Assembly (NCBI GenBank): GCA_023441105.1
Contig: JAEZQX010000445.1
Coordinates: 1 to 33,696 of the forward strand
Reading direction: 5' to 3'
DNA from: Pseudomonadota bacterium
Lineage (GTDB): Bacteria > Pseudomonadota > Gammaproteobacteria > Burkholderiales > Burkholderiaceae
DNA length: 33,696 nucleotides
How positions within the stretch are numbered: position 1 is the first letter of the stretch; each line of letters begins with the position of its first letter. The notes under the pieces are model-generated. The model saw only the letters and a list, made by a program, of their open reading frames with translations, did no database searches and had not been told where the DNA came from. The translations under genes and the position numbers were made by a program. Positions 7,277 through 14,920 of this stretch are shown piece by piece.

Positions 7277-8047
7277 CTACAGCGCCAGCAGCGAGTTGCG
7301 CAGCGCTTCGTCGCGGCGCAGCTCCTCGGCAGGGCCGCTATGGCGGACGCTGCCCTTCTCGAGCACATACACCCGGTCGGCGAGCGCGAGCGAGAAGTCG
7401 ACGCCCTGCTCGGCCAGGAGGATCGTCAGCCCCTCATCGCGCAGCAGCCGCACCTGCTCCAGCAGATGCTCGACCACCAGGGGCGCCAGGCCTTCCGACG
7501 GCTCGTCGAGCAGCAGCAACTCCGGATTGCCCATCAGGGTGCGGGCGATGGTGAGCATCTGCTGCTCGCCGCCCGAGAGGTTGCCGCCCCGGCGATCGGC
7601 CAGCTCTCGCAGCTTCGGAAACAGCTCGCAAACCGACTCGAAGTGCCAGCGTCCCGGCCGCGCCGCGGCGCGCTGCGCCACCTCCAGGTTCTCCCAGACG
7701 GTCAGGTCGGCGAAGATGCGGCGATCCTCGGGCACGAAGCCGACGCCGGATCGCGCGGCGCGGTTCGGCGCCCATCCGGTCACTTCGCGTCCCTGCCACG
7801 ACACGGTGCCGCCGGCGGGCGGCGTGAGCCCCATGATCGCGCGCATCGTGGTCGTCTTGCCGACGCCGTTCCGTCCCAGCAGGCAGACGCACTCGCCGCG
7901 CGCGACCTGCAGCGATACGCCGAAGAGCACCCGTGACAGGCCGTAGGCCGCATGCAGCTCGCGTACGTCGAGCAGGGCATCCGACGCCACGGCGGCGCGA
8001 TCAGCGGCCAGCACGCCGTCCCGATCGCCGGTGGCTGCCGTACTCAT
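7277..8047 (-). CDS. LivF-type ABC transporter ATP-binding protein (system 1)
   Basis: Cytoplasmic ATPase of a branched-chain amino-acid-type (HAAT) importer, 256 aa. It has Walker A GRNGVGKT, Q-loop region, signature LSGGEQQ, Walker B ELLLLDEP followed by SEGLAPLV, and the AEQGVDF segment where LivF has Gln rather than the usual switch His. It carries an extra N-terminal extension of about 25 residues before the first conserved strand. ATG 8047 overlaps the LivG stop (ATGA). It would pair with LivG below LivH/LivM to power uptake of the solute bound by the 11573-12832 protein. Confidence 0.95.
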   Translation of the reverse strand: MSTAATGDRDGVLAADRAAVASDALLDVRELHAAYGLSRVLFGVSLQVARGECVCLLGRNGVGKTTTMRAIMGLTPPAGGTVSWQGREVTGWAPNRAARSGVGFVPEDRRIFADLTVWENLEVAQRAAARPGRWHFESVCELFPKLRELADRRGGNLSGGEQQMLTIARTLMGNPELLLLDEPSEGLAPLVVEHLLEQVRLLRDEGLTILLAEQGVDFSLALADRVYVLEKGSVRHSGPAEELRRDEALRNSLLAL

Positions 8048-8871
8048 CGGCCTGCCCCGAGGTAGACCCGCCGGACCTCCGGATCCTCCCGCACCTGTGC
8101 CGGCGTGCCCTCGGCGATCAGGCGGCCCTGGTGCAGTACCGCGACTCGCTGCGCGATCGAGAACACCACCTCCATGTCGTGCTCCGTGAACAGCAGCGAC
8201 AGCCCGCGCTCGGCGGCGATCCGCTCGAGCAGGTCGATCGCCTCGCGGGTCTCGCGCGCCGACATGCCCGCGGTCGGTTCATCGAGCAACAGCAGCCTCG
8301 GCTGGCTCGCCAGGGCGATGCCGAGCTCGATCTGCTTCTGCGCCCCGTAGGACAACTCGCCGCTGATCGCTGCCGCTTGCCCGTCGAGGCCGATCGACTC
8401 CAGCAACGCCATCGTCTCGTCGCGGAACAGATCGGCCGACCGTCCCCACAGTCGATGACCCTTGCCACGGTCGGCGATCATCGCCGCTTGCACGTTCTGG
8501 AACACGGTCAGCTTCGGAAAGATGTTGATCCGCTGGAACGAGCGCCCGATCCCCATGCGGCAGATCCGGTGCGGTTGTGCGCCGGTGATGGCGCGCCCTT
8601 CGAAATGCACCTCGCCCTGGTCCGGGACGATATGGCCGGTCACGAGGTTGAAGAACGTCGACTTGCCAGCTCCGTTGGGGCCGATGATGGCGACGATCTC
8701 GCGCGGTGACAGCGACAGGCTGACGCCGCCGATCGCGGTGAAGCCGCCGAAGCTCTTGCGCAGGTTGCGCACGGTCAGCATTCCCGCAGGTCCGGCCGGC
8801 CCGGCAACCAAGGGGGCGGCGGCTCCCGGCGTGGCAGTGGCTGCCGTCTTGACCTCGGGTATCGCCGTCAT
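8044..8871 (-). CDS. LivG-type ABC transporter ATP-binding protein (system 1)
   Basis: Second ATPase of the importer, 275 aa. Motifs are Walker A GPNGAGKS, signature LSYGAQKQ, Walker B RLLLLDEP with TAGMS, and switch His in TEHDMEVV. The C-terminal tail VREDPEVRRVYLG is characteristic of LivG. The first 30 residues are Ala/Pro-rich and not part of the fold, so a later start is possible, though no better ATG is evident. It begins 1 bp after the LivM stop and overlaps LivF by 4 bp, consistent with one transcript. Confidence 0.95.
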   Translation of the reverse strand: MTAIPEVKTAATATPGAAAPLVAGPAGPAGMLTVRNLRKSFGGFTAIGGVSLSLSPREIVAIIGPNGAGKSTFFNLVTGHIVPDQGEVHFEGRAITGAQPHRICRMGIGRSFQRINIFPKLTVFQNVQAAMIADRGKGHRLWGRSADLFRDETMALLESIGLDGQAAAISGELSYGAQKQIELGIALASQPRLLLLDEPTAGMSARETREAIDLLERIAAERGLSLLFTEHDMEVVFSIAQRVAVLHQGRLIAEGTPAQVREDPEVRRVYLGAGR

Positions 8872-8872
8872 G

Positions 8873-9850
8873 CTAGCCGCGCAGGCGCGCCCATGCCGAG
8901 GCCAGCGTGCCGGCGATTCCGCCGGGAAACACGAACAGCAGGATGATCAGCGTGGTGCCGAGGACGAAAGGCCAGAACTGGGTGTAGGCGCTGATCTGCT
9001 GGTTGAGCAGGATCAGCGCGCCGGCGCCGATGGCCGGTCCCCAGAAGTGGCCCATGCCGCCGAGGATCACCATGATGAGGACCTCCGCCGACTTGGACCA
9101 GTAGGCGAAGTCGGGGAAGACGCCACGGTTGAACAGGCCGAACAAGGCGCCGGCAACGCCGGCGAAAGCCCCGGCGAGAACGAAGGCGCCAAGCTCGTAG
9201 CGCCGCACGTCGAGCCCGACGAAGCGGGCGCGTTCCGGATTCTCCCGGATCAGGCTCAGCATGCGACCGAACGGCGAATCGACGATCATCCGCAGCAGTG
9301 CAATGCACACGGCGACGATGCCCAGGGCCAGCAGGTAGTACTGCTCGCCGACTCGCAGGCTGCCGATGAATGGCAGCGCCTCCATCCACGAGAGGTCCGG
9401 ATACGGCACGTCCGACATGCCCTGCTCGCCGCCGGTGACCGTGTTCCATTTGAAGCAGATTCCCCAAACGATCTGGGCGAAGGCCAGCGTGAGCATCGCG
9501 AAGTAGATCCGCGTGAGGCGCACGCAGAAGTAGCCGAATATCCCGGCAGCCGCTCCGGCGAGCACCGGCGCCGCGAGCAAGCCCACCGCGAAGGGCGCGC
9601 CGTGCGTCTTCATCAGGATCGCGCAGGTGTAGGCGCCGACGCCGAAGTAGGCCGCATGCCCGAACGACACCAGGCCGGTTTGGCCGAGCAGCAGGTTCAG
9701 GCTGGTGGCAAACAAGGCGAGGATGACGATGTCGGTGGCGAGAAAGGTGTAGAAGCGCGATCCCAGCCAGGGCACCGTCGCCAGCGCCAGCAGGACGATG
9801 GTCATCCACGGCATCCGACCGATCCACCCAGGTTGCGGCCTCGTGCTCAT
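8873..9850 (-). CDS. LivM-type ABC transporter permease (system 1)
   Basis: Inner-membrane permease of the BPD_transp_2 (LivM) family, 325 aa, with about eight to ten hydrophobic segments. Family landmarks are NLLLGQTGLVSFGHAAYFGVGAY (written in two parts in LivM proteins) near residues 52-74, the central SLIRENPERARFVGLDV coupling region that contacts the ATPases, and LGGMGHFWGPAIGA near the end. It forms a heterodimer with the LivH-like permease. It starts 4 bp after the LivH stop and ends 1 bp before LivG. Confidence 0.95.
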   Translation of the reverse strand: MSTRPQPGWIGRMPWMTIVLLALATVPWLGSRFYTFLATDIVILALFATSLNLLLGQTGLVSFGHAAYFGVGAYTCAILMKTHGAPFAVGLLAAPVLAGAAAGIFGYFCVRLTRIYFAMLTLAFAQIVWGICFKWNTVTGGEQGMSDVPYPDLSWMEALPFIGSLRVGEQYYLLALGIVAVCIALLRMIVDSPFGRMLSLIRENPERARFVGLDVRRYELGAFVLAGAFAGVAGALFGLFNRGVFPDFAYWSKSAEVLIMVILGGMGHFWGPAIGAGALILLNQQISAYTQFWPFVLGTTLIILLFVFPGGIAGTLASAWARLRG

Positions 9851-9854
9851 CGCA

Positions 9855-10742
9855 TCACCGCTCGATCGGCTTGCCGAACAAGCCCCAGGGACGCACGACC
9901 AGGATCACCGCCATCAGCACGAAGGCCGCGAAGATCGAAAAGCGCGGGAAGACAAGGATGCCGAAGGCAAGCACCTGGCCATAGATCAGCGCGCCAAGGA
10001 AGGTTCCCCACAGCGAGCCAAGCCCACCGATCACCACCACGATGAACGCTTCGACGATGATCTCGACGTCCATGCCCGGCAGCAGGCTGCGCACCGGTGT
10101 CACCAGCGCGCCGCCCAGGCCGGCAAAGAAGGAACCCAGCGCGAACATGCCGGTGTACAGCCAACCGACATTGGCACCGAGCGCGGAGAGCATCTCGCGA
10201 TCGAGCGCCGCCGCGCGCACGGTCCGGCCGAGGCCGGTGCGGTTCAGCAGCAGCCAGATGCCCAGCGCGATGGACGGTCCGAGCACCATGATGAAGACGG
10301 TGTAGAGCGGCACGTTGGTGCCGAGCACGCGGAAGGCGCCTTCCATGCTGGGCGGCCGGAACACCCCGAGCTGCTGCGTGCCCCAGGTGTACCTCACCAC
10401 GTCGGAGATCACCAGCACCAGGGCGTAGGTGAAGAGCAACTGGTAGAGCTCCTCGCGGCGATACATGTGGCGCAGCAGCAGGCGCTCGATCAGGGCCCCC
10501 ACCAGCGCAACCGCAAGCGCAGCGCCCAGGACCGCCAGCCAGAAGCTTTCGGTGCGGGGACCCAGCCACTGGACCAGCTGCCAAGCCAGGTAGGCCCCGA
10601 GCATGTAGAAGGAGCCATGGGCGAAGTTGAGCACGCGCAGCACGCCGAAGATCAGCGACAGGCCGGATGCGATCAGGAACAGGTACATGGCCGTGGACAG
10701 GCCACTGACGAACTGCCCGAACAGGAACGCTGGCTCGATCAC
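9855..10742 (-). CDS. LivH-type ABC transporter permease (system 1), GTG start
   Basis: BPD_transp_2 (LivH) permease, 295 aa from a GTG at 10742. Landmarks are SGLSLIFGVLRVLNFAHGSFYMLGAY near the N-terminus, the LLLRHMYRREELYQLL region, and GGLGSLWGTFLGALIYG near the C-terminus. An ATG-started frame extends to 10940 but that extension overlaps the IclR gene and lacks LivH similarity; homology begins right after the GTG, seven bases beyond the IclR stop. Start inferred from this spacing. The short gap suggests coupling with IclR translation. Confidence 0.92.
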   Translation of the reverse strand: MIEPAFLFGQFVSGLSTAMYLFLIASGLSLIFGVLRVLNFAHGSFYMLGAYLAWQLVQWLGPRTESFWLAVLGAALAVALVGALIERLLLRHMYRREELYQLLFTYALVLVISDVVRYTWGTQQLGVFRPPSMEGAFRVLGTNVPLYTVFIMVLGPSIALGIWLLLNRTGLGRTVRAAALDREMLSALGANVGWLYTGMFALGSFFAGLGGALVTPVRSLLPGMDVEIIVEAFIVVVIGGLGSLWGTFLGALIYGQVLAFGILVFPRFSIFAAFVLMAVILVVRPWGLFGKPIER

Positions 10743-10749
10743 CGGCTTC

Positions 10750-11565
10750 TCAGTCGTCGCCGCGCAGGCGCTCGCCGACACGCGCAGCCGACGCCGCCAG
10801 CATGCCTGTCCAGCCGCCGACGGCGTCGTCATGGAAGCGGCTCTTGGGCATGGCCACGCTGAGGGCCGCAACCACCCGGCCGGTGGAATCGGCAACCGGA
10901 ACGGCGATGCAGCAAAGGTCGCTCGCGAGCTCCTCCTCATCCGTGGCGTAGCCTCGCCTGCGAACCACCTCCAGCGTCCGCAGCAACTCCGGCTTGCGGG
11001 TGATGGAGCGCGGCGTGCGCCGCTCGAGCGGCCCTGCCGCGAGCAGCGCGGCCAGCGCCTCGGGCGCGAGATGGGCGAGCAGGACCTTGCCGAGCGCGGA
11101 GCAATGGGCCGGGTCCTCGAAGTCGGCGCCCGGCGTCACGCTGACCGGCTGGCGGCTCCGGGCGCTGGCGACGCCGATCACCCGGCCGCGCCGGTAGACG
11201 CCCAGGTGGACCGTCTCGCCGATGGCATCGCGCAGCCGCTCCAACTCGGGGCCCGCGACCTGGACCAGCATCGCGCCGCCGCCGAACGCGCCCGACAACG
11301 CCAGCAGCCGCGGGCCGAGCACGTACTGCCGCAAGGCGGCATCCTGGTCGACGTAGCCACGCGAGGCCAGGGTGCGCAACAGGCGGTGGGCGGTGCTGAC
11401 GTGGAAGTTGACCGCCCTCGCCACCTCCGACACCCCGACCGGACGACGCGCGCTCGCCAGGTACTCGAGGATGTCGAGCACCTTCTCGCCGCTCTTGATC
11501 CCGCCGGCGCCCGCGACCGCACCGCCGCGGCCGACCACCAGGGCGTTCTGCCGAGATGAGGACAC
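10750..11565 (-). CDS. IclR-family transcriptional regulator inside the Liv operon
   Basis: IclR-type regulator, 271 aa. The winged helix-turn-helix lies at about residues 22-80 (SGEKVLDILEYLASARRP, then VSEVARAVNFHVSTAHRLL). The GAF-like effector domain lies at about 95-265, with the family blocks HCSALGKVLLAHL and ASDLCCIAVPV. An unusual Gly/Ala-rich 20-residue leader precedes the HTH. SD GAGGG lies 5 bases before ATG 11565. The gene sits between the binding-protein gene (7 bp) and LivH (7 bp), so regulator and transporter are made from one transcript. This implies autoregulation, possibly at the tandem 14-bp repeat in the leader (12880-12907). Ligand unknown. Confidence 0.93.
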   Translation of the reverse strand: MSSSRQNALVVGRGGAVAGAGGIKSGEKVLDILEYLASARRPVGVSEVARAVNFHVSTAHRLLRTLASRGYVDQDAALRQYVLGPRLLALSGAFGGGAMLVQVAGPELERLRDAIGETVHLGVYRRGRVIGVASARSRQPVSVTPGADFEDPAHCSALGKVLLAHLAPEALAALLAAGPLERRTPRSITRKPELLRTLEVVRRRGYATDEEELASDLCCIAVPVADSTGRVVAALSVAMPKSRFHDDAVGGWTGMLAASAARVGERLRGDD

Positions 11566-11572
11566 GAGGCCC

Positions 11573-12832
11573 TCAGTCCATCATCGCCAGCGGATCCACA
11601 TAGGTGACCTCGGACATCACCGTGAACGGATACTTGGGATCCTTCACCATCTTGCCCCAGAACTGACCACGATTGGCGTTGTGATCCTTGGCGCGGATCG
11701 TCTGCTTGCCCAGCGGTGTGTCGAAGCTGATGTCGAGCAGCGCCTTCGCCACCTTGTCCGAATCGACCGCCTTGGCCTTCTCGATGCCGGCAACCAGCGC
11801 CTGCATCGCCATGTAGCCGACGATCGGCCACGACGACGGATGCTCCTCGCTGGTGTACTTCTTGAGTCGCTCGATGAATTCCTTGTGCGACGGCGGCGCC
11901 TTGTCCCAGTGGAATACATCGTAGGAATTCGCCCAGATGCCCACGGGGTAGTCCGCGCCCATCGACTTCGCCGTTTCGATGGAGCCGGCCTCGCCCGCGC
12001 CGACGAAGCGGAACTTGAGCGCTTCGAAGTACTGCAGCGGCCGCGCCTGCTTGGCGAAGGTCAGGAAGCCACCGCCCCAAAGCGACGAGAACACCGCATC
12101 GGGCTTGCGCGACAGTTGCGCGTTGATGAACGGCGTGTAGTCCTGCTCGGTCAGCTTGGGCCACTGCTGGTCGACGATTTCGATGTCGGGCCGCAGCTTC
12201 CTGATGTGCTCGACGAAGGCCCTGGTGGCGTCCTGGCCGTAGGCATAGTCGTAGCTCATGGTGCCGACGCGCTTGACGTCCTGCCACTTGGCCATGACCT
12301 CGGCGGCGCTGCGGCCTTCGGTGGTCGTCGTGGAGGCCGTCCGGAACACGTACGGATGCAGGTTCTGCGGCGCGGTGAGCATGTCGGTCTTGGTGATCGG
12401 CGCGATGAACAGGATCTTGTTCTCACGCGCGATCGGCGACACTGCCGGCCCCTCCGCCGAGGTCAACGTGCCGACGAGAAAGTCGACGTTGTCCTTCAGG
12501 ATCAGCTCGCGCGAGACGCGGACCGCTTCATTGGCGTCGCCCTTCGTATCCCGCACGATCAGCTGCAGCTTGCGCCCCAGCACGCCGCCCTTGGCATTGA
12601 CCTCATCGACCAGCATCTGGGCACCCTTGACCGTCGGCTCGCCGAACAGCGCGCCGCCGCCCGACAGGATCATCGGGAAGCCGACCTTGATCGCGCCCTG
12701 GGCCGCGGCCGCAAGCGGCAGGCCCAATGCGACGGCAGCCGTCGCACACAGCAACAGCAAGCGAGCCAGGGGCGGATGGCAGAAGCTTGGGCGAGAGAGG
12801 AACTGGCGCGCGAGAGAATGGCGTCCTGACAT
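11573..12832 (-). CDS. LivK-type periplasmic substrate-binding protein (system 1)
   Basis: Type I periplasmic binding protein (Peripla_BP_6) of 419 aa, with a Sec signal peptide (LLLLCATAAVALGLPLAAAA, cleavage near residue 44). The mature start is IKVGFPMILSGGGALFG. Other landmarks are VNAKGGVLGRKLQLIVRDTKGD, the TLTSAEGPAVSPIA hinge strand and MSYDYAYGQDATRAF. This architecture fits HAAT importers; the subclass often binds carboxylates or aromatics rather than leucine, but the ligand cannot be read here. ATG 12832 has AGGAGGAG upstream and the longer frame to 12892 has none. It is first in the operon running through IclR, LivHMGF, tautomerase and lactonase. Confidence 0.94.
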   Translation of the reverse strand: MSGRHSLARQFLSRPSFCHPPLARLLLLCATAAVALGLPLAAAAQGAIKVGFPMILSGGGALFGEPTVKGAQMLVDEVNAKGGVLGRKLQLIVRDTKGDANEAVRVSRELILKDNVDFLVGTLTSAEGPAVSPIARENKILFIAPITKTDMLTAPQNLHPYVFRTASTTTTEGRSAAEVMAKWQDVKRVGTMSYDYAYGQDATRAFVEHIRKLRPDIEIVDQQWPKLTEQDYTPFINAQLSRKPDAVFSSLWGGGFLTFAKQARPLQYFEALKFRFVGAGEAGSIETAKSMGADYPVGIWANSYDVFHWDKAPPSHKEFIERLKKYTSEEHPSSWPIVGYMAMQALVAGIEKAKAVDSDKVAKALLDISFDTPLGKQTIRAKDHNANRGQFWGKMVKDPKYPFTVMSEVTYVDPLAMMD

Positions 12833-12879
12833 GGTTCTCCTCCTGTTGTTGATCTCCCCGGTCCAGGTGATCCGCACAA

Positions 12880-12907
12880 GGCTTTGAACCATGGGCTTTG
12901 CACCATG
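12880..12907. repeat. tandem 14-bp direct repeat in operon leader
   Basis: GGCTTTGAACCATG followed directly by GGCTTTGCACCATG (one mismatch), in the untranslated leader between the proposed promoter (12936-12965) and the binding-protein start. IclR-family regulators often bind short repeated elements near their promoters, so this is a candidate IclR site. Confidence 0.5.
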
Positions 12908-12935
12908 CGAGAAGCTTTGTCGTCTACTGCAAGCC

Positions 12936-12965
12936 AGTATTGACGCGGCCTCGAAGCGGTGTCAA
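12936..12965 (-). promoter_or_regulatory. probable sigma70 promoter of the system-1 operon
   Basis: On the minus strand a perfect TTGACA (12965-12960), 18-bp spacer, then AATACT (12941-12936; four of six). It would give a leader of roughly 95 bases ahead of the binding-protein ATG, including the tandem repeat at 12880-12907. Confidence 0.45.
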
Positions 12966-12971
12966 GGATGG

Positions 12972-12991
12972 CGCCGCCGCCATCGGCGGCG
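12972..12991. terminator. GC hairpin after the lyase gene, weak terminator candidate
   Basis: CGCCGCCG and CGGCGGCG form an 8-bp stem with a CCAT loop, 25 bp beyond the stop of the lyase gene (minus strand). No T tract follows, so intrinsic termination is doubtful. Confidence 0.3.
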
Positions 12992-13015
12992 GAGGTCGCG
13001 AAGGAGCCGGGAAGC

Positions 13016-13891
13016 CTAGCGCTCCCCGAAGCGTTTCCCGAGCGCCAGCAGCGCCGGCGTGCCGATCACCTCGTTGAGGCCATCGAAGTCGAGCATGCGG
13101 TCCTTCCATGGCAACGTCGAGCCATGCGCATGCAGGCTGGCATAGTAGCCTTGCAGCGCGTGACCCACGGCGCGCGCGGTGCCGCCAGGAAAGATCGCGA
13201 TGCGAAAGCCGATCGCCTGCAGCACCGAAACCGGCTGCATCGGCGTCTTGCCGCCTTCCACCATGTTGGCCAGCAAGGGGACGCGCGCCGCGAAGCGACG
13301 GCACACCGCATCCATCTGCTCGGGAGAACGGATCGCCTCAATGAACAGCGCGTCCGCGCCGCAGTCGAGGTAGGCTTCCGCCCGGTCCATGGCAGCCTCG
13401 AGGCCCTCCACCGCCACGGCATCGGTGCGGGCGAGGATCAGCGTGCTGCGGCGGGTCCGGGCGTCAAGCGCCGCCGCAAGCTTGCCCCTCATCTCGGCAA
13501 CCGACACCACCGCCTTGCCGTCCAGGTGGCCGCAGCGCTTGGGAAAGGTCTGATCCTCCAACTGGATCATGGCCGCGCCGGCTCGCTCGAAGCCTTTCAC
13601 GGTTCGCAGCACATTCAAGGCATTGCCGAAGCCGGTGTCGCCGTCGACGATGACCGGCAACGCGACCCGCTCGGTGATGCGCGACAGCGTCTGCTCGACC
13701 TCGGTATACGACGTGAGGCCGACGTCGGAGCGGCCGAGATGCGTATAGGCAATGGATGCGCCGGACAGGTAGAGGGCCTCGAAGCCCGCCTGCTCGGCGA
13801 TCAGCGCGGTGAGCGCGTCGTAGACGCCGGGCGCCACCAGGATCTCGGGCGCCGACAGTCGCTGCTTCAGGTCCTTGCGGTCATCGTCCAT
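13016..13891 (-). CDS. isocitrate lyase/PEP mutase-family C-C lyase
   Basis: TIM-barrel protein of 291 aa of the PEP mutase/isocitrate lyase superfamily, cytoplasmic. It has the metal-binding D83-G-D85-TGFG motif, E112-D113 after MIQL, and the gating-loop sequence PKRCGH (117-122). The Cys in KRCGH is kept in C-C lyases (methylisocitrate lyase, 2,3-dimethylmalate lyase) and differs in PEP mutase and oxaloacetate decarboxylase. A retro-Claisen-type lyase acting on a 2-hydroxy or 2-alkyl malate-like acid is therefore most likely. ATG 13891 is chosen for GAAGGA upstream; ATG 13921, overlapping the asparaginase stop (TGATG), is the alternative. Last gene of the dioxygenase-Bug-asparaginase-lyase operon. 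Confidence 0.88.
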   Translation of the reverse strand: MDDDRKDLKQRLSAPEILVAPGVYDALTALIAEQAGFEALYLSGASIAYTHLGRSDVGLTSYTEVEQTLSRITERVALPVIVDGDTGFGNALNVLRTVKGFERAGAAMIQLEDQTFPKRCGHLDGKAVVSVAEMRGKLAAALDARTRRSTLILARTDAVAVEGLEAAMDRAEAYLDCGADALFIEAIRSPEQMDAVCRRFAARVPLLANMVEGGKTPMQPVSVLQAIGFRIAIFPGGTARAVGHALQGYYASLHAHGSTLPWKDRMLDFDGLNEVIGTPALLALGKRFGER

Positions 13892-13920
13892 GCGTGTGTC
13901 CTTCAGCTCCGGAGCTGCCA

Positions 13921-14910
13921 TCAGCCTTCGTACAGCAGGCGCAGCTGGTCCGGCGCCGCATTCCCTGCCAGGATGGCAAGCATCAGCAAGATGCGCGCCT
14001 TCCACGGCGAGAGATCGCTGCTCAACACCGCACCGGCTTGCACGAGTTGCTGCGACGATCCGGCGAAGCCGTAGCCGAGCCGGGTCCCGCCTTTCGGGAT
14101 GCGCGTCGACACCACCACCGGGATATTCCGCTGCAAGACCTGCATGATCGCATCCTGCATCGCCTCGTTGACATGACCGGACGCCACTGCCTGGATCACG
14201 ATGCCGCGGGCGCCCAGGTCGGCGGCGGCCTTGACCAGGGCGCCATCGGCGCCGGGGTACATCGACACGATCTCCACTGCCGGGAGGTCGCCGGCCTGCA
14301 GCGGCAGGTGCAGACGGCGCGTCGGCCGGCGATGGAAGATCACGCGGTCCTTCACCAGCGAGCCGAGGTAGCCCCAATCACCTGACTGGAAGGTTTCCAC
14401 ATCCAGCGTGTGCGTCTTGGTCACCTCGCGGGCGGCATTGACGTGGTCATTGAGCACCACCAGCACGCCCAGGCCCTGCGCGTCTTCGCAGCGGCAAACG
14501 CGCAGGGCGGCGAGCAGGTTTCGCGGCCCGTCGAAGCCGGCCTCCGAGGCATTGCGCTGCGCGCCCGTCAGCACCACCGGCTTGCGCGTGTCCAGCGTCA
14601 GGTCGAGGAACCAGGCGGTCTCCTCCAGCGTGCTGGTGCCATGGGTCACCACGACGCCGCCGATATCGTCCCGGGCCACCAGTGCCTGGATCCTGTCGTG
14701 CAGTCCCACCCAGTGACGAGGCGCGATCTGCGGTGACGCAACGCGGATGTAGTCGATCACCTCCAGGTCGCCGGGGTCGGTCAGTCCCCGCAATGTCTGG
14801 AGCAGCTCGGCGCCGGACAGCACCGGCATGGCAAGACCCGTGGCCTCGTCGATGCGCGAGACGATGGTCCCGCCCGTGGTGAGGAGCGCGATTCGACCGC
14901 CGATGCTCAT
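13921..14910 (-). CDS. asparaginase-family amidohydrolase with an altered substrate pocket
   Basis: Asparaginase/glutaminase-fold hydrolase, 329 aa, with no signal peptide, so cytoplasmic. Catalytic residues are in place: Thr12 in TTGGTI, Thr92 in THGT, and Lys165 in EVTKTHT. The spacing from Thr92 to Lys165 equals that from Thr89 to Lys162 in E. coli AnsB. The next residue, Asp90 in AnsB (which holds the substrate alpha-amino group), is Ser93 here (HGTSTLEET). The enzyme probably hydrolyses an amide lacking that amino group, or one modified there; this is inference. It starts 10 bp after the Bug gene and ends at the lyase gene, so hydrolysis of an imported amide before C-C cleavage is plausible. 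Confidence 0.9.
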   Translation of the reverse strand: MSIGGRIALLTTGGTIVSRIDEATGLAMPVLSGAELLQTLRGLTDPGDLEVIDYIRVASPQIAPRHWVGLHDRIQALVARDDIGGVVVTHGTSTLEETAWFLDLTLDTRKPVVLTGAQRNASEAGFDGPRNLLAALRVCRCEDAQGLGVLVVLNDHVNAAREVTKTHTLDVETFQSGDWGYLGSLVKDRVIFHRRPTRRLHLPLQAGDLPAVEIVSMYPGADGALVKAAADLGARGIVIQAVASGHVNEAMQDAIMQVLQRNIPVVVSTRIPKGGTRLGYGFAGSSQQLVQAGAVLSSDLSPWKARILLMLAILAGNAAPDQLRLLYEG

Positions 14911-14920
14911 GTTCGCCGGC

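Noticed and set aside
8462..10045. 527-codon plus-strand open frame opposite LivG/LivM
   Set aside because: Composition is typical of an antisense shadow in GC-rich DNA; no domain or start context.
12972..12991. GC hairpin as a firm rho-independent terminator
   Set aside because: It lacks a following T tract on either strand, so it is listed only as a weak candidate.
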